A stretch of 64,000 nt of DNA from Micromonospora cathayae (GCF_028993575.1 NZ_CP118615.1:1736001-1800000), one strand, 5' to 3'; positions 19,875-28,069 are shown, counted from the stretch's first letter. The notes: generated by a model not told the origin, from the letters alone. Program-made: numbers and translations.

Positions 19875-21131
19875 TCATCCCGGACGGGCCGGGTGCGGCG
19901 GTGCGATCATCGCATCGGTCACCACCTGCGCCAGCCAGGTGACTCCCGGCAACCGCAGCAGCCACCCCAGCCACGCCCAGCCGAAGTGCAGGTGCTCCAG
20001 CGCACGGGCGACGGCGGCCACCCCCCGTTCCGCGTGGCCGTCGCCGCCCGCGTACCCGGCCCGCCACAGCACCCCGTACGGGTACCGCGCGGCGGGCACG
20101 ATCACGAGGTTCACCGGACCCCGGCGGTCGAGGAACCGGCGGAGCCCCGAACACGGCCCGCACCCGTCGTCGAGCCAGAGCACCGCCGGTTCACCCGGGA
20201 GGTACGGCCGCCACCGGGGCCACCAGGGGCGTACCCGCAGGCGGTGGTCCCGCCAGCGTGCCCCGTACCGGCTCTCCAGGTCGTACGCCTCGTGCGGGCC
20301 GGCCACCGCGACGCCGAAGGCCACCGCGAGCGCCGCGCACCCCACGAGCGGAAGGCTGCCGGTAACCAGTGCGGTGAGCAGGAGCAGGGCCACCGCGCCG
20401 GTCTGCATCGGATTGGCGAGAAAGGCGTACGGGCCGGTGGTCACCAGCCGGCGCGGCGGATCCCACGGGTACGGCGTTCCGCCGCCCCGGACCGCGAACT
20501 CGCGCACCGCCGCGAGGGCCGGGACGGCGGGTAGCAGGGCCAGCTGCGCGAGGAGCAGCGCGCCGGACACCGTCAGGTCGCCCAGGCGCGCCCAGGAGCC
20601 GTCGGTGAGGGTGAAGGTCACCGTGGGGAGGAACCACAGCAGCAGAACGCCGAACAGCCCGGTCTGGAGCAGGACGCGGGCCCGCAGGTGTCGTCGCCGG
20701 GCGCTCCACCGGCCGAGCAACTGGGCCGGCAGGGCCACACCGAGCAGCCCGACCGCCTCACCGGCCAGCCAGTCCGGCCCGAGCCGGAGCAGCGGAGCCA
20801 GGGCCGGCATGGTGACCGCGTCCAGCCAACCCAGCAGGCCCAGGGCGACCGGCAGGGGCAGCACCCGGCGCAGCAGCACCGGCAGCGGCCCCCACAGGGC
20901 GGCCCAGCCGATCCACAGGTCCACCGGCAATTCCCGGTACGCCCCGTGCACCGGCGCGAACGTGTACCAGCCGGTGGACCGGGCCAGCTCGTGCAGGACG
21001 GCGACGCCGACGGCGGCGGCCACGAACGACAGCAGCGCAGCCGCCCGCGCGTTCCGGTCCCGGTCCCACCGGGCCGCCGCCAGCACCGCCAGCAGGGGCA
21101 GACCCAGGCAGAGGTACCGGATCGCGGTCAC
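19875..21131 (-). CDS. Integral membrane methyltransferase-like (ICMT/PEMT) protein fused to a DCC-type thioredoxin-like domain
   Basis: A 418-residue protein. Residues 1-300 hold many membrane helices; near residues 230-250 the segment RLVTTGPYAFLANPMQTG is the isoprenylcysteine-carboxylmethyltransferase/PEMT signature, followed by E..YDLESRYGARW. From about residue 318 a soluble domain begins with VLWLDDGCGPCSGLRRF, matching the DxxCxxC motif of the DCC (DUF393) thiol-oxidoreductase-like family. Fusion of the two is unusual. It may modify and redox-handle a lipid or small molecule in the membrane (inference). The GTG start overlaps the stop of the upstream gene (GTGA), so it is coupled to it. 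Confidence 0.75.
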   Translation of the reverse strand: MTAIRYLCLGLPLLAVLAAARWDRDRNARAAALLSFVAAAVGVAVLHELARSTGWYTFAPVHGAYRELPVDLWIGWAALWGPLPVLLRRVLPLPVALGLLGWLDAVTMPALAPLLRLGPDWLAGEAVGLLGVALPAQLLGRWSARRRHLRARVLLQTGLFGVLLLWFLPTVTFTLTDGSWARLGDLTVSGALLLAQLALLPAVPALAAVREFAVRGGGTPYPWDPPRRLVTTGPYAFLANPMQTGAVALLLLTALVTGSLPLVGCAALAVAFGVAVAGPHEAYDLESRYGARWRDHRLRVRPWWPRWRPYLPGEPAVLWLDDGCGPCSGLRRFLDRRGPVNLVIVPAARYPYGVLWRAGYAGGDGHAERGVAAVARALEHLHFGWAWLGWLLRLPGVTWLAQVVTDAMIAPPHPARPG

Positions 21132-22024
21132 CGCAGCGCCATCATGTCGAGCAGGTGCCCGCCGCCCTGGTGGAGCAGGGCGTCCTGGAGAGGCCCGAAG
21201 TACCAGGACGGGTCGAGACCGCGTCGGTACCCGATGAGGAGGCGGACCTCGGTGTGGTCCGCGTCGACCGCCCGCCAGCGCAGGTCGGCCCGCTGCCAGG
21301 TGAACCAGCGGCCGGTGATGGCGGTGTCCTCGACGAACCGGAAGGTCAGGTGTCCGGGCGTGCCGGCCGTGACCTCGGCGACGAGTCGCCCGCCGGGTCC
21401 GTGGGCGCTGCCGTGGTAACCGAACGTCCAGCGGTCACCCGGGCCGAGACCACCGCCGTCGACGTGTGCCGGCAGGGGCACGCCCAGCAGCCGTAGCGCC
21501 GGGGCCCGGACCGGGGTGGGCCGCGGACCGGCCGCCAGGCGGTCGGCCACCACGGCGGCGGGGAGCGCGACCAGCCGGACCACCTCCACCGACTGGTCCG
21601 GAGCGATCCGTGGCCCGATCCCGCTGCCCTCCAGGCCGGGCAGGAGCAGCAGCGGCACAAGGAGGACCGAGTAGCTGCGGGAGGAGGCGCGGCGAACCAG
21701 GTTGATCAGCGCCAGCGCGCCGTGGGCCACCGCGTAGACCAGGGGTGCCGCCAACACGACGCAGATCGCGCCCTCCTGCAGGGCCACCGCCGCCAGCAGC
21801 AGGGCGATCGTGGTGGTGACGAAGACCTGGCCGTGCGGGGTACGGCCCGGGGTCAGGGCCAGGGCCGCGGCCAGCAGGACCGGCAGGGCGACGAAGAGCA
21901 GCGCGCTGTCGGCCCGACCGTCCCGCACGGCGACCGCGAAGACCACCAGCCCGAAGAGGCCGATCAGCCCGGCCAGGATCCAGTTCGCGCTGGTCCGGCG
22001 GGGCGGTGGTGCCGGCTCCACCAC
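21128..22024 (-). CDS. Membrane protein with C-terminal SRPBCC-like domain, first gene of TetR-controlled operon
   Basis: A 298-residue protein. The N-terminal half has about four membrane helices (residues 12-125). The C-terminal half is a soluble beta-rich domain with GDRWTFGYHGSAHGPGGRLVAEV and TWQRADLRWRAVDADHTEVRL, which resembles START/SRPBCC lipid-binding proteins. AGGAGG 6 nt before GTG 22024 sets the start; a longer frame to 22090 would read through the operator. The gene leads an operon with an ICMT-like membrane protein and a TetR regulator. A lipid- or hydrophobic-ligand role is likely but unproven. Confidence 0.7.
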   Translation of the reverse strand: MVEPAPPPRRTSANWILAGLIGLFGLVVFAVAVRDGRADSALLFVALPVLLAAALALTPGRTPHGQVFVTTTIALLLAAVALQEGAICVVLAAPLVYAVAHGALALINLVRRASSRSYSVLLVPLLLLPGLEGSGIGPRIAPDQSVEVVRLVALPAAVVADRLAAGPRPTPVRAPALRLLGVPLPAHVDGGGLGPGDRWTFGYHGSAHGPGGRLVAEVTAGTPGHLTFRFVEDTAITGRWFTWQRADLRWRAVDADHTEVRLLIGYRRGLDPSWYFGPLQDALLHQGGGHLLDMMALR

Positions 22025-22049
22025 GGCGTACCTCCTCGTTCTCGGGGTT

Positions 22050-22098
22050 TTGAGCGACCGCTCAACGGGAGCGTAGAGGAGTTTGAGCAACCGCTCAA
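22050..22098 (-). promoter_or_regulatory. Promoter with twin TetR-type operators
   Basis: On the minus strand TTGAGC (22093-22098) and TACGCT (22070-22075) are spaced by exactly 17 nt, a good -35/-10 pair. Two inverted repeats overlap it: TTGAGCGACCGCTCAA at 22050-22065 (7-bp arms, 2-nt centre) around the predicted start of transcription, and TTGAGCAACCGCTCAA at 22083-22098, covering the -35. They are 33 bp apart, three helical turns. The TetR gene at the end of the operon is the obvious ligand. Confidence 0.8.
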
Positions 22099-22165
22099 GA
22101 GGGGTTGTCGGGTTCCGGACACGGCGACGAGCCGGAACGGCACGCCGGGCCGGACGGGGCCGGGA

Positions 22166-22337
22166 GGTGCGGAAGACACGGTCAGCCGACCGGATCGATG
22201 TGCGGAGAGGGCGCGGTCAGCGATCGGACCGACACGAGGAGGACAGGGCGGCCGACGATCAGGCCGACATGAGGAAGACGCGCGGCCAGCGACCGGACCG
22301 ACATGGGGAGAATGCGCGGTCAGGCGACCGGGCGGTG
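22166..22337. repeat. About five tandem imperfect repeats of about 35 bp
   Basis: Units begin near 22166, 22201, 22237, 22272 and 22306. The shared pattern is GGAAGACGCGCGGTCAGCGA followed by a CCGGACCGACATG-like end. Nothing codes here. The array lies between the operator region and the HAD gene. Confidence 0.65.
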
Positions 22338-22381
22338 CGCGGAAGAGCGGGGCGAACGGGGTGAATCCGGCCGGGTGGCGG

Positions 22382-23185
22382 TCAGGCGACCGGGGCGATC
22401 CGGGTGCGACGGTGGCGGCCGTACCAGGCGATGCCGATAGCGACACCCACCCCGACGCCCAGCGCGGCGGCGGCAACCGGGACCGCCGGCCGTTCCCGCA
22501 GCCGGCGGCCGAGCGGGATCGGGTGCCGGAACTCCAGCACCGGCCAGGAGTTCTCGCTGGCCAGCCTGCGGAGCTGCCGGTCCGGGTTCACCACCGTGGG
22601 GTGCCCGACACACTCCAGCAGCGGGCGGTCACTGTACGAGTCGGAGTAGGCGTACGACTCGGCCAGGTCGTAGCCCCGGGCGGTGGCCAACTCGCCGACC
22701 GCCTCGACCTTGCTCGGCCCGGCGGCGTAGAACTCGACCTCGCCGCTGTACCGGCCGTCCTGCACCGCCATCCGGGTGGCGATCACGTCGGTCACCCCGA
22801 GCAGCTCACCGATCGGCCGGACCATCTCCTCGCCGGAGGCGGAGACCAGCACGACGTCCCGGCCGGCGGCCTGGTGCTCCTCGATCAGGGCGGCGGCCTC
22901 GGCGTACACGTAAGGGTTGATCAGCTCGTGCAACGTCTCCGCGACGATCTGGCGGACCTGTTCCACCTGCCAGCCCTTGCACAGGGCGGCCAGGTAGTCC
23001 CGGGTGCGGGCCATGGTCTGCTCGTCGGTGCCGCCCAACCGGAACATCAGTTGGGCGTACGCGGACTTGACGACGTCCCGCCGGGTGATCAGCCCGTCGC
23101 GGTAGAACGGCCGACCGAAGGCCAGCGCGCTCGACTTGGCGATGACGGTCTTGTCCAGATCAAAGAAAGCGGCACCTCGGCCCAC
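22382..23185 (-). CDS. HAD-IB family phosphatase (SerB-like) with C-terminal membrane anchor
   Basis: A 267-residue HAD hydrolase. Motif I is FFDLDKTVI (residues 7-15, nucleophile D9), motif II VLVSASGEE with S at the HAD position, and motif III/IV AYSDSYSDRPLL, where D..D ligates Mg. A Leu/Arg tail with one hydrophobic helix (about residues 232-255) suggests membrane attachment. Family members include phosphoserine phosphatase-like enzymes; substrate unknown. It corresponds to the HAD gene next to ssd in mycobacteria and streptomycetes. GTG 23185 has TAGACT 8 nt upstream and no ribosome site, so it is probably leaderless. Confidence 0.88.
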   Translation of the reverse strand: MGRGAAFFDLDKTVIAKSSALAFGRPFYRDGLITRRDVVKSAYAQLMFRLGGTDEQTMARTRDYLAALCKGWQVEQVRQIVAETLHELINPYVYAEAAALIEEHQAAGRDVVLVSASGEEMVRPIGELLGVTDVIATRMAVQDGRYSGEVEFYAAGPSKVEAVGELATARGYDLAESYAYSDSYSDRPLLECVGHPTVVNPDRQLRRLASENSWPVLEFRHPIPLGRRLRERPAVPVAAAALGVGVGVAIGIAWYGRHRRTRIAPVA

Positions 23186-23399
23186 GGCGCGAAAGTCTAG
23201 CCCGATGGTCTAGGGTCGGCGGGTGCCTGGGGGCGGAGGACCCCGCTCACCTGCGCACACGCTGCCAGAAAGCCGGCTCCAAGTGACCACCGTCACACGA
23301 CTTGAGTGGAAATTCGCAGGGAGTGGAGGTTAGGCCACTCGACGTGAGCAGGTCTGCTACGGCATGCTGGTAGTGCGACGACTTTTCACATCTGCACAA
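23186..23399. other. Intergenic region between the HAD gene and 6C RNA
   Basis: There is no gene. It holds the minus-strand HAD promoter (TAGACT at 23194-23199), a small hairpin GAGTGG/CCACTC near 23320-23340, and an AT-richer stretch before 6C RNA. In other actinobacteria a 6S-like RNA (Ms1/scr3559 group) is reported near this HAD gene; I cannot confirm one here from sequence alone. Confidence 0.4.
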
Positions 23400-23516
23400 C
23401 AACGGCCCTCGGCGGTTGCACCCCCCGTAACCGCTGAGTGAGTTCGGCTCAATCCCCCCCGGAGCCGAACTCCACGACGACCCCCGTCTCCCCCCGACGG
23501 GGGTCGTCCCTTTTCC
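23400..23516 (+). ncRNA. 6C small RNA
   Basis: Three consecutive hairpins carry C-rich loops. Hairpin 1 (23412-23434) has stem GCGGTT/AACCGC and a loop with six C. Hairpin 2 (23441-23471) has stem AGTTCGGCTC/GAGCCGAACT and a loop with seven C. Hairpin 3 (23476-23508) has the perfect 13-bp stem GACGACCCCCGTC, a loop TCCCCCC and then CCCTTTT, an intrinsic terminator. Hairpins with six or more loop cytosines define the actinobacterial 6C RNA family, whose C-rich loops pair with G-rich mRNA starts in mycobacteria. Its place beside the HAD gene and (before element insertion) ssd agrees with the family's known location. The 5' end is uncertain. Confidence 0.75.
23489..23512 (+). repeat. attL core (left 24-bp direct repeat of the integrated element)
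   Basis: Identical over 24 bp to 40192-40215 and in the same orientation. It begins with the loop of the 6C RNA terminator (TCCCCCC), includes the complete 3' arm GACGGGGGTCGTC and ends in CCCTT. The integrase gene ends 26 bp inside it, the usual int-att arrangement. Insertion therefore leaves a complete 6C terminator. Confidence 0.8.
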
Positions 23517-23537
23517 CTGGGAGCGCGCCACCGCAGG

Positions 23538-24809
23538 TCACAGGTCATCCCCGTCCTCTTCGGGAGCGTTCTCAGCGGGCGTTTCCCCGGCCGGAGGCAG
23601 CAGAGAGGCAGCAGGGCCGTCGAAGGCAGCCAGGACGCGAGCCGCGTAGTCGTCCGGGGTGTGGGTGTACCGGTTGAGGGTCGTCGACGCCTGCTCGTGG
23701 CCCATCACCCGCTGTACCAGGTTGATCGGTACGCCGTCGGTCACCAGCCACGTTGCGTAGGCGTGCCGCAGGTCGTGGAACCGCATCCCGCCGGCAGCCT
23801 TGGCCGCGACCTGGGCGACCGCTTCCCGCTCGGTGGTGAACTCCGCCGACCGCTCGACGCCGTCCCGGTCGACCCAGACAGCTAGGTACCGGTGCGGACC
23901 GGAATTGATCACCTGGCCGAGCAGGCCGGCGCGGACCAGCGACGGGAGCCAGACCCGGCGACGGAAGTTCGACCGGCGCAGCGGACGTCCGACCCGGTCC
24001 CGGAAGACGAGGGTTCCGGGGTCCGGATCACCGGAGTCGGCGCGGAGCTGGCGCAGCGCGGCCAGCAGGAAGCCCGGCAGCGGGATGGTGCGGACGCCGG
24101 CCCGGCTCTTCGGGTACGGGCGGAGCACGATGCCGCCGTGCGTCTCCTCGGCGACCTGGACCACGCGCACGGAAGCCCGCTCGAGGTCGACCGACGACCA
24201 GGTCAGCCCGGCGCACTCACCCCAGCGGAGCCCGGCCCCGGCAGCAGCGCTGACGATGGCCCGGTGCCGAGGCGGGACGGCCGGGAGCAGTCGGTCAAAG
24301 AAGTCCTTCCGACCGATTGTGATCGGCTTGACGTCACGCGATCGGTCACGCGGTAGCCGCACACCCTCGGCGGGGTTGACGGCGATCAGCCGGGCCTGAA
24401 CAGCCGTCTTGAGGATCATCGACAGCAGTTGGTAGCACTTGGCGATCGTGGTCGGCGCAAGCTGCCGGTTGAGGCCGGTCACCCACTCCTGCACCGACAT
24501 GAAGTCGACCTTCCCGAGCGGCCAGTCACCCCACTTGGGCAGGACGTGAGCGCGGAGCATCGAGACGGTCCGTTCGGCGGTACGTGCCTCCACCGTCCGG
24601 GTGGCGAGCCACTGTTCAGCGAAGTCGCCGAACCGGGTCCGCCCGGCGTGCGGGTTGACGTACGTGCCCCGGTTGAGGCTGCCCTCCACTTCGGCCAGGA
24701 ATGCATTGGCCTCGCGCTTCGTGCGGAAACTCTTCGACTTCTGCGCGCCGGCCGGGTCACGCCAGCAGGCCCGGAAGGTCCCGGCCGGAGTCTTGCGGAC
24801 GAAGCCCAT
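23538..24809 (-). CDS. int: Site-specific tyrosine recombinase (integrase)
   Basis: A 423-residue phage-type integrase. An N-terminal AP2-like arm-binding region (TFRACWRDPAGAQKSKSF) and a core-binding domain (FAEQWLATRTVEARTAERTV) precede the catalytic domain. The catalytic Arg lies in GLRWGECAGLTW, then HDLRHAYAT (HxxR), then MGHEQASTTLNRYTH with the second His and nucleophile Tyr. It integrates and, with Xis, excises the element at the flanking 24-bp core. The ATG overlaps the xis stop (ATGA), so expression is coupled. A degenerate copy of its 3' end lies outside attR. Confidence 0.95.
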   Translation of the reverse strand: MGFVRKTPAGTFRACWRDPAGAQKSKSFRTKREANAFLAEVEGSLNRGTYVNPHAGRTRFGDFAEQWLATRTVEARTAERTVSMLRAHVLPKWGDWPLGKVDFMSVQEWVTGLNRQLAPTTIAKCYQLLSMILKTAVQARLIAVNPAEGVRLPRDRSRDVKPITIGRKDFFDRLLPAVPPRHRAIVSAAAGAGLRWGECAGLTWSSVDLERASVRVVQVAEETHGGIVLRPYPKSRAGVRTIPLPGFLLAALRQLRADSGDPDPGTLVFRDRVGRPLRRSNFRRRVWLPSLVRAGLLGQVINSGPHRYLAVWVDRDGVERSAEFTTEREAVAQVAAKAAGGMRFHDLRHAYATWLVTDGVPINLVQRVMGHEQASTTLNRYTHTPDDYAARVLAAFDGPAASLLPPAGETPAENAPEEDGDDL

Positions 24810-25081
24810 CAGCGCCTCCGTCCGTGTTCGGTGCCGGTGGCGGCGGCCGGTTCCGCGATGCCGTCGAGCCAGGCATGGAACCGGGTACGCGGGATCAGCC
24901 AGCGCCCACCGAGCCGGGTCGCGGGGATCGTGCCGTCACGGACGAGCGCGTACGTGCTGCCCAGCGAGATCCCGAGCAGCTTGGAAACCTCGCGGACGGT
25001 GTAGGTGACCGGTTCGACGACCGTCGCGCCGGAGCGGGGGAGGAGCCGGAGGACCGGACTCCTGCCAGCGGTGTTGCTCAC
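24809..25081 (-). CDS. xis: Excisionase-family winged helix DNA-binding protein
   Basis: A 90-residue protein with one MerR/Xis-like helix-turn-helix (YTVREVSKLLGISLGSTYALV, then the wing with PATRLGGRWLIPRTRFHAWL). Such proteins bend att DNA and direct the integrase towards excision. CAGGAGG lies 8 nt before GTG 25081. The stop overlaps the int start, the standard xis-int pair of AICEs. Confidence 0.9.
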   Translation of the reverse strand: MSNTAGRSPVLRLLPRSGATVVEPVTYTVREVSKLLGISLGSTYALVRDGTIPATRLGGRWLIPRTRFHAWLDGIAEPAAATGTEHGRRR

Positions 25082-25108
25082 TGCGTTGACCTCCTGAGGG
25101 GTGTCGGA

Positions 25109-26887
25109 TCAGGCGGCGGCCGGCACGGTGCCGGCCGAGGGGGTGCCGAGTTCGTGGGCGAGTTCCTCGCGGCCGGCGGCGCGTCGCTCACGGGCGAGAG
25201 CGGCGGCGGTGTTGGCGAGCAGCGCGTCTCCGCTGGTGTGCCAGCCGACCCCGGCGAAGGTGAGAGCGCCGACGATCAGGGTGGTGTCGTCGAGGTGGTC
25301 GACGGCCTGGACGCCGTCGGGGTGCGCGTGGTCCTGGTCCTCACTGCGCCGGAAGGTGACCCGGGTGTCGCGCAGGAGTTGGAAGGTCACCGAGTAGCGG
25401 CGGGCTTTGGTGAGGAAGTGGCCGCCGAAGCCGAGCATGTGCGCCCAGCGGCGCAGCCGGGCGTACGGGTTGGCCGTCGCCGGTTTCGTCGATTCGGTGT
25501 CAAGGCCGGCTTGACGTTCGGCGACGCAGACGGGGCAGGCGGCGTACCGGGTGTGGGTGCCGCAGTCGGGGCACTCCCAGGGGTCGACGAAGCCGGGCCG
25601 GGGCCGGTGGTCGCGGGGCCGCTGCGAGAGCGGCACGGGCGTGCCGGTGGGTCGGCCGAGTCGCCAGCAGGCGTCGACGAGGCGGGCGGTGTGGTCGCCG
25701 TCGGGGTCGGCGTAGTCGCCGATGGTGTCGGCGGTCAGCCGGACGGATCGGTGCCCGGTTACCTCGGTGCTCTTGGTGGCGTACTTGGCAAGGTAGCCGG
25801 CAACCATGCTGTCGGTGACCTCGCCACGGCCGGTCAGCGAGATTGGCCGGATATCGAGCTGTGCGCCCCAGCGGATCAGCCACCCTTCCGGCTGGTCGGG
25901 GTGCGGCGGGGTGGTGAAGGCGATCAGGTCGACGGCGTACCGGATCGCGTCGTCGAGGTCGGCGGCGGTGAACCCGGCCGGTGGTGGGACGACGGCGGCC
26001 GGGTCGTGCGGGTTGACGCCGTCGAGGCGGATCAGGGCGTGGAAGTGCACCGCCGCGCGGGCCTGGAACTCGGCGGCCTTCCCGTGCGAGATCCGGACCG
26101 GGGAGACGAGGCGGGTCTTGCCGGACGGGCTGGTGACCTGCACGCGGGGGATACCGCGGCGGCGGGCGAGCTTGGTGAGGTACCGCTCCGCGGCCTGCTT
26201 GGTGCGGTGCCACAGTTCGCCGGTGTGCAGGTTCCAGACGACCTGGTGAGCGTGGTCGTAGCAGTCGAGGCAGAGCGGTTGCCCAAGAACGGCGTCGGCC
26301 TGGTCGTGCCGTGCCCAGCACACGGCCGGGCGGCCGTGGGGGCAGGTGCCGGCGTCGCGGCGGGCGTGGCAGGGGTCGGGCCGGCAGTCGCAGCGGTGCC
26401 GGTTGCCGCAGGTGTGCCGCTTGACCGCGCGGACATGCACCGCGCCGAACGAGGGTGCGGTGAAGGTGGCGAACACCGCCGGGTGTCGGGTGACGGTGTC
26501 GGGGACGCCCTTGCCGCCGACGAGGCCGGCGCGCAGGAGCTGGTAGGCGTCGCGCTGGTAGACGGTCGCGCAGGCCGGGCAGACGGTGGCCCGGCGGTTG
26601 CCGCACGCCTTGTAGATCGTGGCGTCGGGCATGCCATCGGTGTGCCGCTGGTCCAGCATCCGGCCGGTGGCCGGGTCGACGGTGTAGAGGCTGCCGGCGA
26701 GGCGGATCGGGCGGGTGCAGCCGGCGGCGGCCCGGACGTGCTCCAGCCAGCCGAAGTAGTCGGGTCGGCCGGCACGGTGCAGGGCCTGCCCGGCGGCGGT
26801 GTAGCCGGCCAGCGGGATGGTGTCGGCGTTCGAGCCCACACCCCGGGCCAGAGCGGCACGGGGTGTGAGGTCCAGCGTCGAGGCCAT
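25109..26887 (-). CDS. RepSA-like rolling-circle replication initiator
   Basis: A 592-residue Rep. Several Cys pairs in the first half (CPACATVY, CGNRHRCDC, CLDCYDH) look like zinc-binding fingers. The metal-binding HUH motif is HFHALIRLD near residue 280, and the catalytic Tyr is in GYLAKYATK near residue 364. This is the pattern of the RepSA proteins of pSAM2-type AICEs, which nick an origin and replicate the excised circle by rolling circle. ATG 26887 overlaps the stop of the upstream small gene; a longer frame to 27163 is in the antisense-like Pro/Arg composition of a shadow. The palindrome at 25499 lies inside it. Confidence 0.9.
   Translation of the reverse strand: MASTLDLTPRAALARGVGSNADTIPLAGYTAAGQALHRAGRPDYFGWLEHVRAAAGCTRPIRLAGSLYTVDPATGRMLDQRHTDGMPDATIYKACGNRRATVCPACATVYQRDAYQLLRAGLVGGKGVPDTVTRHPAVFATFTAPSFGAVHVRAVKRHTCGNRHRCDCRPDPCHARRDAGTCPHGRPAVCWARHDQADAVLGQPLCLDCYDHAHQVVWNLHTGELWHRTKQAAERYLTKLARRRGIPRVQVTSPSGKTRLVSPVRISHGKAAEFQARAAVHFHALIRLDGVNPHDPAAVVPPPAGFTAADLDDAIRYAVDLIAFTTPPHPDQPEGWLIRWGAQLDIRPISLTGRGEVTDSMVAGYLAKYATKSTEVTGHRSVRLTADTIGDYADPDGDHTARLVDACWRLGRPTGTPVPLSQRPRDHRPRPGFVDPWECPDCGTHTRYAACPVCVAERQAGLDTESTKPATANPYARLRRWAHMLGFGGHFLTKARRYSVTFQLLRDTRVTFRRSEDQDHAHPDGVQAVDHLDDTTLIVGALTFAGVGWHTSGDALLANTAAALARERRAAGREELAHELGTPSAGTVPAAA
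25499..25515. repeat. 17-bp palindrome, copy 1 of 3
   Basis: GTCAAGGCCGGCTTGAC, a perfect palindrome inside the rep coding region. Near-identical copies lie at 28715 and 35272; I found none outside the element. Possible site for an element-encoded DNA-binding protein. Confidence 0.6.
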
Positions 26888-27156
26888 CAGGCGGCAACCC
26901 CGTCGTCGGGGTGCCGGTTGGTGATGGTGCGTTCGGAGACGATGACCCGGCAGGCACCGCACTGGCGAGCAGCCGGTTCGTGCCGGTGGCACGGGATGAA
27001 GGTGGTCACGTCGCCGCAGCGAAGGGTGACCGGAGTCCGGCAGGGACCGCCGGGGATGACGTGCACGACGGTGCGTCGGGTGTCGTACGGATGGGGCTCC
27101 GGCTCGGCCGGGCAGGTGTGGAGGACGTGTTCGATGTCGACGATGTGGATGGTCAT
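26887..27156 (-). CDS. Small AICE protein, unknown function, Cys/His-rich C-terminus
   Basis: An 89-residue protein (starts MTIHIVDIEHVLHTC). The second half carries FIPCHRHEPAARQCGACRV, a C-x-H-x-H and CxxC pattern that could bind zinc. ATGA overlaps join it to the Spd-like gene before it and to rep after it, so it is translated as part of the replication/transfer operon. No closer family recognised. Confidence 0.7.
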   Translation of the reverse strand: MTIHIVDIEHVLHTCPAEPEPHPYDTRRTVVHVIPGGPCRTPVTLRCGDVTTFIPCHRHEPAARQCGACRVIVSERTITNRHPDDGVAA

Positions 27157-28067
27157 CGGGCACCTACCGGGGTGCCGTTGACGGTGGGTTCGGTGATGGC
27201 GTCCAGGAGCGCCGCCGCGACGGGCGGGGTGAGGTTGAGCCGGGCGGCCAGCTCGTCGGCGGTGATGGGGTGGCCGGTGGCCTGCTCGTGCTGGACGGCG
27301 GCGAACCGTGCCGTCGGCAGCAGGTGGGTAGGGACCGTCACCGGCTCAGCGGCCGGCGTGCTGACCGGCTCAGGAGCCGGGACGGCGGTCGGTGTGGGGG
27401 TCGGGTCGGCAACCGCGACGGGCACCGGGTCGGAGTCGGGTTCGGTGGTGACGGCCGGCTCTGCCGGCGTGGCGGGTGCCGAGGTGATGGCAGCCGGCGG
27501 AGTCGGCTCGGAGGTGACCTGCTCTGCCACCTGGACGGAGATGGGGTTGACCTGCTCGACGGCAGACGGTTGGTTCTTGGCGGCCAGGTCGTTGGCGGCG
27601 GCGAGGAGTGCGGCGGCTTCGGCTTCGATGGCGGCGAAGTCGGGTCGGATGCGTCCGGCGACGAGTTCGACGCCGATGACGAGGACGACGACCAAGGCGA
27701 AGACGAGGCGTAGGCCGAGGCTGCCGGGGGACGCGAAGTTGATGGTTGCCGACAGCAGCGCGGCACCGACGAAGACGACCATCGCGCCCCGCTTGGCGTC
27801 ACGGGCGATGCCCGAGGTACGGACGACGGTCAGCATCGACACCATGGCGGCGTCGAAGATCAGCGGGACGAGGTAGGCGAAGTAGCCGGCGTTCTGGGTC
27901 CACAGGTAGTGGGCCTGGTGCAGGTAGCTGGTCAGCAGCGCACCGAGCAGGACGAAGCGGTTGTACCGCTTGATGGAACCGATTGCCTTGAGCATGGTCG
28001 GCACCGCGTTGCGGGCGTACTCGGCGGCGAACTGTTCGGTGAACGTGCCGGTTTCGGGTGCGGTCAT
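27153..28067 (-). CDS. Spd-like (DUF2637-type) membrane protein of the transfer operon
   Basis: A 304-residue protein. Residues about 25-145 contain four to five membrane helices (RFVLLGALLTSYLHQAHYLW, then VPLIFDAAMVSMLTVV and others). A charged helix (about 148-175) follows, then a long Pro/Thr/Val-rich linker and a C-terminal helix-turn-helix-like segment (ITADELAARLNLTPPVAAALL). It resembles the DUF2637/SpdB-type proteins linked to intramycelial plasmid spread. ATG 28067 is internal to a longer open frame whose N-terminus is low-complexity and overlaps the RRQRL gene, so it is rejected. Confidence 0.8.
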   Translation of the reverse strand: MTAPETGTFTEQFAAEYARNAVPTMLKAIGSIKRYNRFVLLGALLTSYLHQAHYLWTQNAGYFAYLVPLIFDAAMVSMLTVVRTSGIARDAKRGAMVVFVGAALLSATINFASPGSLGLRLVFALVVVLVIGVELVAGRIRPDFAAIEAEAAALLAAANDLAAKNQPSAVEQVNPISVQVAEQVTSEPTPPAAITSAPATPAEPAVTTEPDSDPVPVAVADPTPTPTAVPAPEPVSTPAAEPVTVPTHLLPTARFAAVQHEQATGHPITADELAARLNLTPPVAAALLDAITEPTVNGTPVGAR

Positions 28068-28069
28068 GG

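Noticed and set aside
22166..22337. 35-bp repeats as CRISPR
   Set aside because: Units adjoin directly without spacers, and no cas genes are present.
23200..23540. A tRNA gene as the integration site of the AICE
   Set aside because: I searched both ends for an acceptor stem, T-loop and CCA-like end and found none; the hairpins fit 6C RNA with a terminator instead.
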